Shown here piece after piece: positions 37,930-45,403 of a stretch of DNA of 49,295 nucleotides. A program made the translations under genes and the position numbers. The notes under the pieces are model-generated. The model was not told the DNA's origin. It ran no database searches and worked only from the letters and a program-made list of their open reading frames with translations. The stretch is from Chthonomonas sp. UBA2387 (GTDB taxonomy: Bacteria > Armatimonadota > Fimbriimonadia > Fimbriimonadales > Fimbriimonadaceae), in NCBI GenBank assembly GCA_002343445.1, contig DDSP01000021.1:1-49295 (forward strand). Reading direction: 5' to 3'. Numbering within the stretch: position 1 is the first letter of the stretch; each line of letters opens with the position of its first letter.

Positions 37930-38450
37930 CGAAGGCCCCCCAACGGGAGATTCGGATCATCCAGCGGGGTCGCTTGGAAGCCGACCAGCCGTCCCTCGGC
38001 GGACAACGCATGGCTGCGCGGCAGGAATCGGGGAGCCAGGTCCAACGTGAGCGCCCCATCTTCGTCGGCGTAGAGGTGCGCCGGCTCGGGGACCCGATCG
38101 CGCCACTTCGCGACCTCCTCGGGCCGCCCTTGGACCACCACGACGACGCGGGAGAGCGTCTCCGCGTCAAGACCCGCCAACGGTTGGACGGGCTGGCTGC
38201 TGCAGGTCGAACACGCTCCCGCAAGCACGACGAGCAAGGGACCCGTGGGCGCCGAACCCAGGAACCGCTCGGGCCGAAGTTCGACCCGTGTGCCGAGTTC
38301 TGGATTCGGCGGGACCGAAGGCCGCGCCTGTTCGAGCCGCCAAGCCTGGGAACGAGCCGACGATACGACTCCGAGGCCCAGCACGAGCCCGGCGGACAGA
38401 CAGCCCGTGACCGCCAAAGCCAAGCCACCAGAGACTGAACCACGCTTCAT
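37926..38450 (-). CDS. Membrane-anchored thioredoxin-like protein
   Basis: 174 residues. N-terminal TM (GGLALAVTGCLSAGLVLGLGVV), then RPERFLGSAPTGPLLVVLAGACSTCSSQ with a Cys80-x-x-Cys83 motif in the place of the thioredoxin active site. The rest (VVVVVQGRPEEVAKWRDRVPEPAHLYADEDGALTLDLAPRFLPRSHALSAEGRLVG) follows the TlpA/MauD-like order. A periplasmic oxidase, reductase or isomerase role for the downstream Cys-rich protein is inferred from context. First gene of the operon; TATAGT lies 7 bases before its ATG. Confidence 0.78.
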   Translation of the reverse strand: MKRGSVSGGLALAVTGCLSAGLVLGLGVVSSARSQAWRLEQARPSVPPNPELGTRVELRPERFLGSAPTGPLLVVLAGACSTCSSQPVQPLAGLDAETLSRVVVVVQGRPEEVAKWRDRVPEPAHLYADEDGALTLDLAPRFLPRSHALSAEGRLVGFQATPLDDPNLPLGGLR

Positions 38451-38452
38451 GC

Positions 38453-38470
38453 TAGGTACTATAGTACCTA
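38453..38470. promoter_or_regulatory. Perfect 18-bp palindromic operator
   Basis: TAGGTACTATAGTACCTA is perfectly symmetric and covers the TATAGT -10. The TACTA/TAGTA half-sites resemble BlaI/MecI-type repressor boxes; no such regulator gene is in the window. Confidence 0.65.
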
Positions 38471-38487
38471 CTGTGAGCGTCTGTCAA
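38458..38487 (-). promoter_or_regulatory. Promoter TTGACA-18-TATAGT of the thioredoxin/pseudopilin operon
   Basis: -35 TTGACA (38482-38487), -10 TATAGT (38458-38463), 18-base spacer; the -10 lies 7 bases before the ATG at 38450, so the mRNA is leaderless. Confidence 0.7.
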
Positions 38488-38514
38488 GCCCTTCGCGACT
38501 TTTCTTCAGGCAGC

Positions 38515-39909
38515 CTAGTGCGAGTCCAGAGCCGCCGTGATCTTGCCGATCGTGCCCTTGGCGTTGCCGAACACCATGACCGTGTTGTCGTTCAGGAACA
38601 GGTCGTTCTCGACGCCCGCAAACCCCGCGCCCATGCCGCGCTTGCTCACGATGACCGTCTTGGCCTTGTCCACATCCAAAATCGGCATGCCGTAAATCGG
38701 GCTCGAGGGATCCGAACGCGCCGCCGGGTTCACCACGTCGTTCGCTCCGATGACCAGCGCCACGTCCGTCTCCGGGAACAGCGGGTTGATTTGCTCGAGT
38801 TCGTACAGGTCCTCGTACGGCACGTCGGCTTCGGCGAGCAACACGTTCATATGGCCCGGCATGCGCCCTGCCACGGGGTGAACGGCGTACTTCACGTCGA
38901 TGCCCATCGCGCGCAACTTGGCCGCCATCTCCTTCACCTGGTGCTGCGCCTGCGCCACGGCCATGCCGTATCCAGGAACGACGACCACCGACGACGCGTT
39001 CTCCATCAAGATCGCGGCGTCCTCGGGGGAGAACGACTTCGGCTGTTTGGCCACCTTGTTGGACGAGCCGGTCGAAAGCACCATGCCCGTCGAGGAGAAC
39101 AGCACGTGCCCCAGCGTCCGGTTCATCGCCACGCACATCTGAAGCGTCAGGATGAGACCGCTCGCGCCGACCAACGCGCCGCCGATGAGCAACGACGTGT
39201 TGAGCAACACAAAGCCCGCAAGGCCCGCCGCGCAACCCGTGAACGAGTTGAGCAGCGAGATGACCACCGGCATGTCTGCGCCGCCGATCGGCGACACCGC
39301 CGAGATGCCCAGCACCAGCGACAGGATCATCAGCGTGATGAACGCCGCAGGGGTCACCAAGCCGAAGAACAGAATCATCGCGGCCAGCGCCAGCGTGAAC
39401 GCCGCCAACAACAGGTTCACGGTCGAGTGGCCTTTGAACGTCAGCGGCCGGCCGGGCAAGAGTTCCTGCAGCTTGCCGTAAGCGATGAGGCTTCCGGAGA
39501 AGCTGATCGTGCCGATGATGGCCGAGAGGACGGTCGTCACGCGCTGCACGGTGTCGGGAGCGTGCCCCCCTTGGCCGGCGGCCAAGAACTCGAACAGGGC
39601 GACCAACGCCACCGCGCCGCCTCCCAGACCGTTCAGGAGGGCGACCATCTGAGGCATGGCCGTCATCTGCACCTTGTAGGCCGCCATCAAGCCGCCGATC
39701 GTGCCGACCGCGACCGCTCCGGCGATCCAGATCAGGTTCTCCTGCTTGATGTCGGGGTTGAAGAACGTCGCGCCGATCGCGATGCCCATGCCGAGCATAG
39801 CGAGTTGGTTGCCCTTGCGCGCCGTGCGGGGCGAGTTCATCAGCTTCATCGCGAGGATGAAGCACACCGCGCCCGCCAGATAAGCGATGTCGATGAGTTC
39901 TTTGTTCAT
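38515..39909 (-). CDS. pntB: NAD(P) transhydrogenase subunit beta (PntB)
   Basis: A 464-residue membrane subunit of the proton-pumping (Re/Si-specific) transhydrogenase, which transfers hydride between NADH and NADP+ using the proton gradient. About nine TMs precede the NADP(H) domain (dIII), recognised by VVVPGYGMAVAQAQHQVKEMAAKLRAMGIDVKYAVHPVAGRMPGHMNVLLAEADVPYEDLYELE and VALVIGANDVVNPAA, ending VVMVFGNAKGTIGKI. The ATG overlaps the stop of pntAB by ATGA; the three genes are one operon. Confidence 0.96.
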   Translation of the reverse strand: MNKELIDIAYLAGAVCFILAMKLMNSPRTARKGNQLAMLGMGIAIGATFFNPDIKQENLIWIAGAVAVGTIGGLMAAYKVQMTAMPQMVALLNGLGGGAVALVALFEFLAAGQGGHAPDTVQRVTTVLSAIIGTISFSGSLIAYGKLQELLPGRPLTFKGHSTVNLLLAAFTLALAAMILFFGLVTPAAFITLMILSLVLGISAVSPIGGADMPVVISLLNSFTGCAAGLAGFVLLNTSLLIGGALVGASGLILTLQMCVAMNRTLGHVLFSSTGMVLSTGSSNKVAKQPKSFSPEDAAILMENASSVVVVPGYGMAVAQAQHQVKEMAAKLRAMGIDVKYAVHPVAGRMPGHMNVLLAEADVPYEDLYELEQINPLFPETDVALVIGANDVVNPAARSDPSSPIYGMPILDVDKAKTVIVSKRGMGAGFAGVENDLFLNDNTVMVFGNAKGTIGKITAALDSH

Positions 39910-40199
39910 CGCCCGCCCTCCCGTTTGCGCGCCTTGAACATCTGCAGCATGCGGTCGGTGACCGCGAAGCCCCCGATGACGTTGAGCGTCCCGAAGATCA
40001 CCGCCGCAGTCCCGAGGGTCAGCATCATCGGGCCCTCGGCCGTGCCAAGGACGATGATGCCGCCCACCAAAATGACCCCGTGGATCGCGTTCGTGGCGGA
40101 CATCAGGGGCGTATGGAGCGTTTGGGGCACTTTGGAAATGACCTCCAGCCCCACAAACACGGCGAGAATCAGGACCGTTGCGAGTTCGACAATGCTCAC
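39906..40199 (-). CDS. pntAB: NAD(P) transhydrogenase alpha-2 subunit (PntAB)
   Basis: 97 residues with three TMs, the membrane part of the alpha subunit in the split (three-gene) form. VFVGLEVISKVPQTLHTPLMSATNAIHGVILVGGIIVLG is the family signature. Stop/start overlap ATGA with pntB and with pntAA upstream. Confidence 0.95.
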   Translation of the reverse strand: MSIVELATVLILAVFVGLEVISKVPQTLHTPLMSATNAIHGVILVGGIIVLGTAEGPMMLTLGTAAVIFGTLNVIGGFAVTDRMLQMFKARKREGGR

Positions 40200-41350
40200 G
40201 AGCCCGCCTCCTTCTGCATCAGCAGCCGCGTGGGCTCGTGGACGATGCGTCCCTCGTGGGTCACCATCGTGTCCCGGATGATTTGATCTTCCATGTCGAG
40301 TTTCAGCTGGCCCTCCGGAGCCAGGTTCATCAGGAATTCGGCCACGTTCTTGGAATACATCATGCTGGAGTCGTGCGCCATCTCGGAGAGGAGGTGCAAC
40401 GGACCGCAGACCGTCACGCCATCGGCGACGACCTCTTCGCCCGGCACCGTCGCCTCGCAGTTGCCGCCGTTGGGGGCGGCCAGATCAACGATCACACCGC
40501 CGCGAGGCATCTTGCCGACCATCTCGCGCGTGATGAGCACGGGCGCGGGCCTGCCGGGGATGAGTGCCGTGGTGATGACGACGTCGTTCCGCGTCAGCCG
40601 GGAGGCGATCAGGTCGAGTTCCTTGGCGTGGGTGTCGCCCGAAACTTCTTTGGCGTAGCCCGAGGCGTCCTGCGCGTCGTCGAGGACGATGTCCATCGAA
40701 ACGAACTTCGCGCCAAGGCTCTCGACTTGCTCCTTGACCGCTGGACGGACGTCGAACGCCTCGACGGTCGCGCCAAGGCGCTTGCACGTGGCGATGGCCT
40801 GCAGCCCGGCCACGCCTGCGCCGATGACGAGCACGCGGGCCGGAGGCACGGTGCCCGCGGCCGTCATCAGCAAGGGGAAGAACTTGGGAAGGCGGGCGGC
40901 GGCCAGCAGCGAGGCCTTGTAACCCGCGATGGTGCTCATCGCGCTCAACGCGTCCATCCGCTGGGCACGCGTGATGCGCGGAATCAAGTCCATCGAGAAG
41001 CCGGTGATTTGGTGCTTGACCAGACTGTCCACGACACCCGGATTCGTTTGGGGCATCAGGAACGAGAGAAACATGGAACCCGGCTTGCCCCAGACGGGGG
41101 CGACGCCGTCCTTGTCCCAGGGACCGCTGACGCGAACCAAGATATCGGCCAACTCGGCGACCGCTTCCGCCGATGGGTGGACTTCGGCGCCCGCATCGCG
41201 GTAGCTCTGGTCTTGGAAGGAGGCCGCATCGCCCGCGCCCGATTGAACGGCGACGGTGAATCCGTGCGACACGAGGTTCTTGACGGTTTCCGGGGTCAGC
41301 GCAACCCTGCGCTCGCCCGGCTGTGTTTCGGTCAGTACGCCGACTCGCAA
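40196..41350 (-). CDS. pntAA: NAD(P) transhydrogenase alpha-1 subunit (PntAA)
   Basis: The soluble NAD(H) domain (dI), homologous to alanine dehydrogenase. With the TTG start at 41350 it is 384 residues, the usual length, and begins LRVGVLTETQPGERRVALTPETV. VLVIGAGVAGLQAIATCKRLGATVEAFDVR is the NAD-binding fold and GGVIVDLAAPNGGNCEAT the conserved tail. AGAGGT (complement of 41357-41362) is 6 bases before TTG, so TTG is preferred over in-frame upstream starts. First gene of the pnt operon. Confidence 0.93.
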   Translation of the reverse strand: MRVGVLTETQPGERRVALTPETVKNLVSHGFTVAVQSGAGDAASFQDQSYRDAGAEVHPSAEAVAELADILVRVSGPWDKDGVAPVWGKPGSMFLSFLMPQTNPGVVDSLVKHQITGFSMDLIPRITRAQRMDALSAMSTIAGYKASLLAAARLPKFFPLLMTAAGTVPPARVLVIGAGVAGLQAIATCKRLGATVEAFDVRPAVKEQVESLGAKFVSMDIVLDDAQDASGYAKEVSGDTHAKELDLIASRLTRNDVVITTALIPGRPAPVLITREMVGKMPRGGVIVDLAAPNGGNCEATVPGEEVVADGVTVCGPLHLLSEMAHDSSMMYSKNVAEFLMNLAPEGQLKLDMEDQIIRDTMVTHEGRIVHEPTRLLMQKEAGS

Positions 41351-41535
41351 ATAGGCACCTCTGACCCGCAGTGCTGATGCTCGCGAGTCTGTGCCTAGCA
41401 TTCCATGCCGAACGCCTCCAATCCTGCGCGTTGGGACCTTTTGATGCAACGCTTTCGCCCAAACAAGCGTATGGGAAGGTTTAGGCCCGTTCCGGGCGCG
41501 GTTTGCTGAGGAATCCCGGCGGCGCGACGTAGTGG

Positions 41536-42984
41536 GTGCTAGTCGTGGCACGTCGTTCATCCATCCGCAGCGTCGTGGTCGTCGGCGCAGGCGTCGGCGG
41601 ACTCAGCGCCGCGATCCATGCCCGTCTGAAGGGATGGGACGTGTTGGTCGTGGAGCAGTCCGACCGCTGCGGCGGCAAGGCTGCCGGCATTGAGGCCTGC
41701 GGCTTCCAACTCGACCCCGGCCCCTCCATCATCATCCTTCCCGAGGTCTACAACGACGTCTTTCGTGCAGCGGGCCGAACGCCCGAGAGCTACCTTCGGT
41801 TTCAGCCGTTGAACACCCTGTCTCGCGTGTTCTTCGAAGGCGAAGACCCCCTCGACCTTCCGGCCGACCAATCGGTTTGCGAGGACGTGTTGCGCCGCAT
41901 CGCGCCGAACGATCTCCGCGCATTCCGAGCCATGATGTCGAAGCTCGATCCGTGCGTGGCGCCCCTGGAAAAGGCCGTCTTTGGATCGCCGGTGCAAAGG
42001 CCAACCGACATGATGCGTCCCGGCCTGATGCAGTTCGGGCTGCGCTTCAATCCGTTCACGAACTACAAGCGGATGATCGACGGTTGGTTCGAGTCTCCGT
42101 TGCTGCGAGCCTTCTTCTACGGATTCCCGAGCTACAGCGGCCAGACGTACCACGACAACGCCCCGGGAGCCCTTCTCATCCCCTATTACATGTTGAAGCG
42201 CGGCGTCTACTTCCCCGAGGGAGGTGTTCGGGCCATTCCCCGGGCCTTCGAGCACTTGGCCCGTGAGTTGGGCGTCGAGTTCCGGTTCGGCGTCAAGTTC
42301 GAAGAGTTCGTCGGTCCCGCGGCCTTTCGCACGTCGGAAGGCGACCAGATCGGGGCCGATGCGATCATCTGCAACGTGGACAAGATCACAGCCACGCGGG
42401 CCGAGGGGCTGAAGCCGAGCATGAGCTACTTCACCCTGCATTGGGGGCTGAACAAGGCTCTCGGCGGCCTTGAACACCACAACCTCGTGATCCCAAGGCA
42501 ATTCGAGGCCGGGTTCGAGTCGCTCTACCGGGGGAACTTCCCCAAACCGCCAATCGTGTACCTGAACGCTACGGCCCGCTTGGACCCCGAAGCCGCTCCA
42601 CCGGGTTGCACCAACCTCTTCGCCGTGGTCACGGTGCCCGCCGATTTGCCCGAACTGAACTGGCAGGCCAGGCGCGACGAGTACCGCGACGCGGTGCTGG
42701 CCGAAGTCCGCAGATCCGGATTGTCGTGGCGGGACGACGAGGTCGTATTCGAACGAGTCCAAGACCCCGGCACCTTCGCTCAGGCTCACGGTAACTATAT
42801 GGGATCGCTCTACGGGCCGGTCCAGAGTCAGCGGCACCTGAGTCTGTTCCCGCTCACCAATTGGGACCCCAATCACCCGAGACGGGCCTACGTCGGCGGA
42901 TCGGTCCAACCTGGAGCGGGTCTTCCCATGGTCACGCTCAGCGGCCGATTCGCCGTAGACGCCCTGGCCAGGGCCAACCCCTGA
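41536..42984 (+). CDS. CrtI-type phytoene desaturase/FAD oxidoreductase
   Basis: 482 residues of the CrtI/CrtN/CrtO flavoprotein family. VVVVGAGVGGLSAAIHARLKGWDVLVVEQSDRCGGKA is the Rossmann FAD motif with the CrtI tail; RMIDGWFESPLLRAFFYGFPSYSGQTYHDNAPGALLIPYYMLKRGVYFPEGGVRAIPRAFEHLARELGVEFRFG is the family centre; C-terminal AYVGGSVQPGAGLPMVTLSG fits. It acts on a polyene or isoprenoid, but no phytoene synthase is nearby, so specificity (desaturase, isomerase or oxygenase-type) is unknown. Two GTG starts compete (41536 and 41545); neither has a good Shine-Dalgarno. Confidence 0.9.
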   Translation: MLVVARRSSIRSVVVVGAGVGGLSAAIHARLKGWDVLVVEQSDRCGGKAAGIEACGFQLDPGPSIIILPEVYNDVFRAAGRTPESYLRFQPLNTLSRVFFEGEDPLDLPADQSVCEDVLRRIAPNDLRAFRAMMSKLDPCVAPLEKAVFGSPVQRPTDMMRPGLMQFGLRFNPFTNYKRMIDGWFESPLLRAFFYGFPSYSGQTYHDNAPGALLIPYYMLKRGVYFPEGGVRAIPRAFEHLARELGVEFRFGVKFEEFVGPAAFRTSEGDQIGADAIICNVDKITATRAEGLKPSMSYFTLHWGLNKALGGLEHHNLVIPRQFEAGFESLYRGNFPKPPIVYLNATARLDPEAAPPGCTNLFAVVTVPADLPELNWQARRDEYRDAVLAEVRRSGLSWRDDEVVFERVQDPGTFAQAHGNYMGSLYGPVQSQRHLSLFPLTNWDPNHPRRAYVGGSVQPGAGLPMVTLSGRFAVDALARANP

Positions 42985-42994
42985 ACGCTGAGGC

Positions 42995-43963
42995 CTAACC
43001 GCCCGAGGCGGACCACGTTCGAATGAGTTCGCGCACGAAGCGGCCCGAGTCGGTCAACTCCTCGTCCTTCCAGCCGCCCTTGCCCGAAGCGCCCGGCTTC
43101 AGCGCCGCCGCGCCTTCGACCTTGTCCGCGATGGACCAGTTGCAGTGACTCAGGTGGTTGGCGCGCATGAAGGCGACCCAGGCTGCCGTGCTCTCGCGGT
43201 CGATCGCGCCGTCGCCGTTCGCGTTCACCGTGCCCCACTCGGTGACCATCAGGGCCAATCCCGCATCGAGCGCTTTCTGCGCTCTGTTGCGAAGCTCTTG
43301 CTTGTGGGTCCCGGCGTAAAAGTGCAGCACGTAGGCGGTGTTGGGGTCGTCCAGTTGCGCGCCGATCACGTCGTCCACGTTCTGCGACCACAGAGGCGTG
43401 CCAGCAACGATCAGGTTGTGCTTGTCGTGGGCGCGGATGGCCCCTATCACTCGCTCGTGGTAGGGCTTCAACACGTCCTTCCAACTCACCCGCACGGGCT
43501 CGTTGTACGTTTCGTAGATGATGTTGGGCTTGTCGCCGTACTTCTTGGCCAGTTCGCCAAAGAACCGCTCGGCGGCCTCGGGGTACTTCTCCGCGTCGTG
43601 GGAATGCCAGTCCACGATGACGTAAAGGCCCTCTTTGATCGCGGCGTCCACCACGGTCTGGGCTTTCTTCATCTCGGCATCGGGGTGGGTCAGGTAGCCG
43701 CCCGATCCCACGGCGATGGCCGCCCGCACCACCGTCGCGTTCCAATCCTTCTTGAGCCAGGCCACGGTCTCGGCCGTGTAGTACTGGGGCATCCACTGGC
43801 TCCAGAACAGGCTCATCCCTGCCAAACTGACCGGCTTGCCGTGCTGGCCCACGATGCGGTTGCCCTTGACCTGCAACCGACCGTGCTCGGCGACCGGGCC
43901 CTTGGCATCCTGAACGGAGCCCCAGGTGGTGGCGAGGATGACCAAAGCAGCAACGGTCGTCAT
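42995..43963 (-). CDS. Exported GH5 glycoside hydrolase (cellulase-like)
   Basis: A 322-residue exported barrel enzyme: signal peptide MTTVAALVILATTWGS, WLKKDWNATVVRAAIAVGSGGYL, DWHSHDAEKYPE, acid/base Glu155 in YETYNEPV and nucleophile Glu242 in MVTEWGTV. This is the GH5 (clan A) set, similar to endo-beta-glucanases/mannanases. Start supported by TAAGAT 6 bases upstream. It is divergent from the small exported protein gene at 44014. No carbohydrate-binding module present. Confidence 0.92.
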   Translation of the reverse strand: MTTVAALVILATTWGSVQDAKGPVAEHGRLQVKGNRIVGQHGKPVSLAGMSLFWSQWMPQYYTAETVAWLKKDWNATVVRAAIAVGSGGYLTHPDAEMKKAQTVVDAAIKEGLYVIVDWHSHDAEKYPEAAERFFGELAKKYGDKPNIIYETYNEPVRVSWKDVLKPYHERVIGAIRAHDKHNLIVAGTPLWSQNVDDVIGAQLDDPNTAYVLHFYAGTHKQELRNRAQKALDAGLALMVTEWGTVNANGDGAIDRESTAAWVAFMRANHLSHCNWSIADKVEGAAALKPGASGKGGWKDEELTDSGRFVRELIRTWSASGG

Positions 43964-43969
43964 GCCCCG

Positions 43970-43975
43970 ATCTTA
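43970..43975 (-). promoter_or_regulatory. -10 element TAAGAT
   Basis: TAAGAT on the minus strand, 6 bases before the ATG at 43963; leaderless GH5 transcript. Confidence 0.5.
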
Positions 43976-43999
43976 GCCCAACCTCGGCGCGCCATGCGG

Positions 44000-44005
44000 T
44001 AGGCT
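44000..44005 (+). promoter_or_regulatory. -10 element TAGGCT
   Basis: TAGGCT ends 8 bases before the ATG at 44014. Divergent partner of the TAAGAT at 43970. Confidence 0.35.
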
Positions 44006-44013
44006 GGGCCGGT

Positions 44014-44430
44014 ATGGCTCGCAAGACCCCATGGTCTGGACTGCTCACGGCTGCGCTGCTGGCGTTCGCCACGCTGGGCACGTTCGCCAGCCTGCAATAC
44101 GCCGGCCCGGAAGGCGCGGTGCGCGAGTTCATCCTGGGCGTTGGGCGGCGCGACCGAACCGCCGTGGAATCGCACCTCGTGCAAGCCGTGGACGCGCCGA
44201 CTTCGCAGTTCCTCATCGAACGAACGGGAATGCTGCTCGCCAGCAACTACCGCTACGTCGCCGGCCGACGCACCACCATGCAGGGCAACAACACGCTGCT
44301 CGAGGGCGCGTTCATCTCGCCTCTCGGCCAGCCCGCGCCCCTCGTCTGGGTCGTCCGCCGCGAAGGACGCCGATGGCGTGTGGACGCCGACGCCACGCTT
44401 CAGATCGTTAGCGGCCGTCCGATCCGGTGA
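44014..44430 (+). CDS. Small membrane-anchored NTF2-like protein
   Basis: 138 residues with an N-terminal TM or signal (LLTAALLAFATLGTFASLQYA) and a compact domain: GPEGAVREFILGVGRRDRTAVESHL...PLVWVVRREGRRWRVDADATLQI. The helix-then-strand order and the C-terminal W-R-V-D tail resemble NTF2-like/DUF4878 proteins that bind small ligands, function unknown. Convergent with the SIMPL gene. Confidence 0.78.
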   Translation: MARKTPWSGLLTAALLAFATLGTFASLQYAGPEGAVREFILGVGRRDRTAVESHLVQAVDAPTSQFLIERTGMLLASNYRYVAGRRTTMQGNNTLLEGAFISPLGQPAPLVWVVRREGRRWRVDADATLQIVSGRPIR

Positions 44431-44448
44431 GGTGGGGTCTGACCGCAG

Positions 44449-45336
44449 TCAGGACGCCTCGTAGCGAACCTTGAAGTACACGGTGAACTGCACCACCGGT
44501 TCGACCACAACGGGATCAAGCACCACATCGAAGATCGAGGCATCCAACGCGTCGAAGAACGCCGTCCTCGGCTTCCGAGCCATCTGAAGGTTGTAGTTCT
44601 GGCGGTAAGCGAACATCTGCTGAGACTCCTGCGCCACGTACGACGAATACATCGCCGTGGGGTAGTACGTCCCGAACTCCTGAGCGTAGACCTGCTTCGG
44701 CTTGCCGAACTTGAGCCCGAGCCCACCCTCCAGTTGGGACACCTTCTGCTTGACGATCCGCGAGGCTTCCTTCATCAGCCGGGCGCGCACGCCTTCGAGG
44801 TCGGTGACCACGTAATCCACCTTCACCAAGTCGAACACCCCGGCTTTGGACGCCGCCTCGGCGAGCGCATCCAACCGGCCGATCGCGTCAAACTTCACCG
44901 AGACCGTCTTCTTGAACTCGAAACCGACGACCACCTCTTTGGCCAAATCGCCTGCGACCTCGAACCCGTAGATGCGGTTCTGGGAGACGAAGTCGTCCTT
45001 CACGTCCTCGGGTCGAACACCCGCTTGGCGAAGATTGGAACGGAACGCCTCCAGCGTCTCGGCCATGCGGCTCCGCGCCTTCTCAAGGTCCTCTCCCTCG
45101 ACGCTGATGCCGAACACAGCCACGAACGAATCGGCCTTCACGTTGATCATCACGCCAGCGTCAACAAACACGCTTTTGGCGTTGGGGAGTTCGTGCGTCT
45201 TCCGCTTGGCCAACTCCTGGGTTCGTGCGGAAAATGAGGCGGTCTCCCTTCCGAACGTGGCCACACCACCTCCGACCTGGGCAAACGACTCGACAGCGGA
45301 GCAGACGACGAGAAGAACGGGAAACGCCTTCAGCAT
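44449..45336 (-). CDS. SIMPL-domain (DUF541) exported protein
   Basis: 295 residues with a signal peptide (MLKAFPVLLVVCSAVESFA). The SIMPL domain reads INVKADSFVAVFGISVEGEDLEKARSRMAETLEAFRSNLRQAGVRPEDVKDDFVSQNRIYGFEVAGDLAKEVVVGFEFKKTVSVKFDAIGRLDALAEAASKAGVFDLVKVDYVV, with the DR-C-like R.RLM.EA...K second half. The best-known relatives are oxidative-stress/periplasmic proteins of uncertain role. Start at 45336 with GAGGT 7 bases upstream; TSS not obvious. Confidence 0.9.
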   Translation of the reverse strand: MLKAFPVLLVVCSAVESFAQVGGGVATFGRETASFSARTQELAKRKTHELPNAKSVFVDAGVMINVKADSFVAVFGISVEGEDLEKARSRMAETLEAFRSNLRQAGVRPEDVKDDFVSQNRIYGFEVAGDLAKEVVVGFEFKKTVSVKFDAIGRLDALAEAASKAGVFDLVKVDYVVTDLEGVRARLMKEASRIVKQKVSQLEGGLGLKFGKPKQVYAQEFGTYYPTAMYSSYVAQESQQMFAYRQNYNLQMARKPRTAFFDALDASIFDVVLDPVVVEPVVQFTVYFKVRYEAS

Positions 45337-45403
45337 GGGGGTTACCTCAGACAATCAGACGCCCCGCCGGTGCCGGCAAGGCACAGGCCGACGATCCAAG
45401 GTC

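Noticed and set aside
38245..40281. 678-codon plus-strand frame across the pntB region
   Set aside because: Composition dominated by Arg/His/Gln runs; the opposite strand holds intact PntB and PntAB.
44420..44456. Possible terminator between the convergent genes at 44430 and 44449
   Set aside because: Only a 5-bp CTGAC/GTCAG stem with no T-tract.
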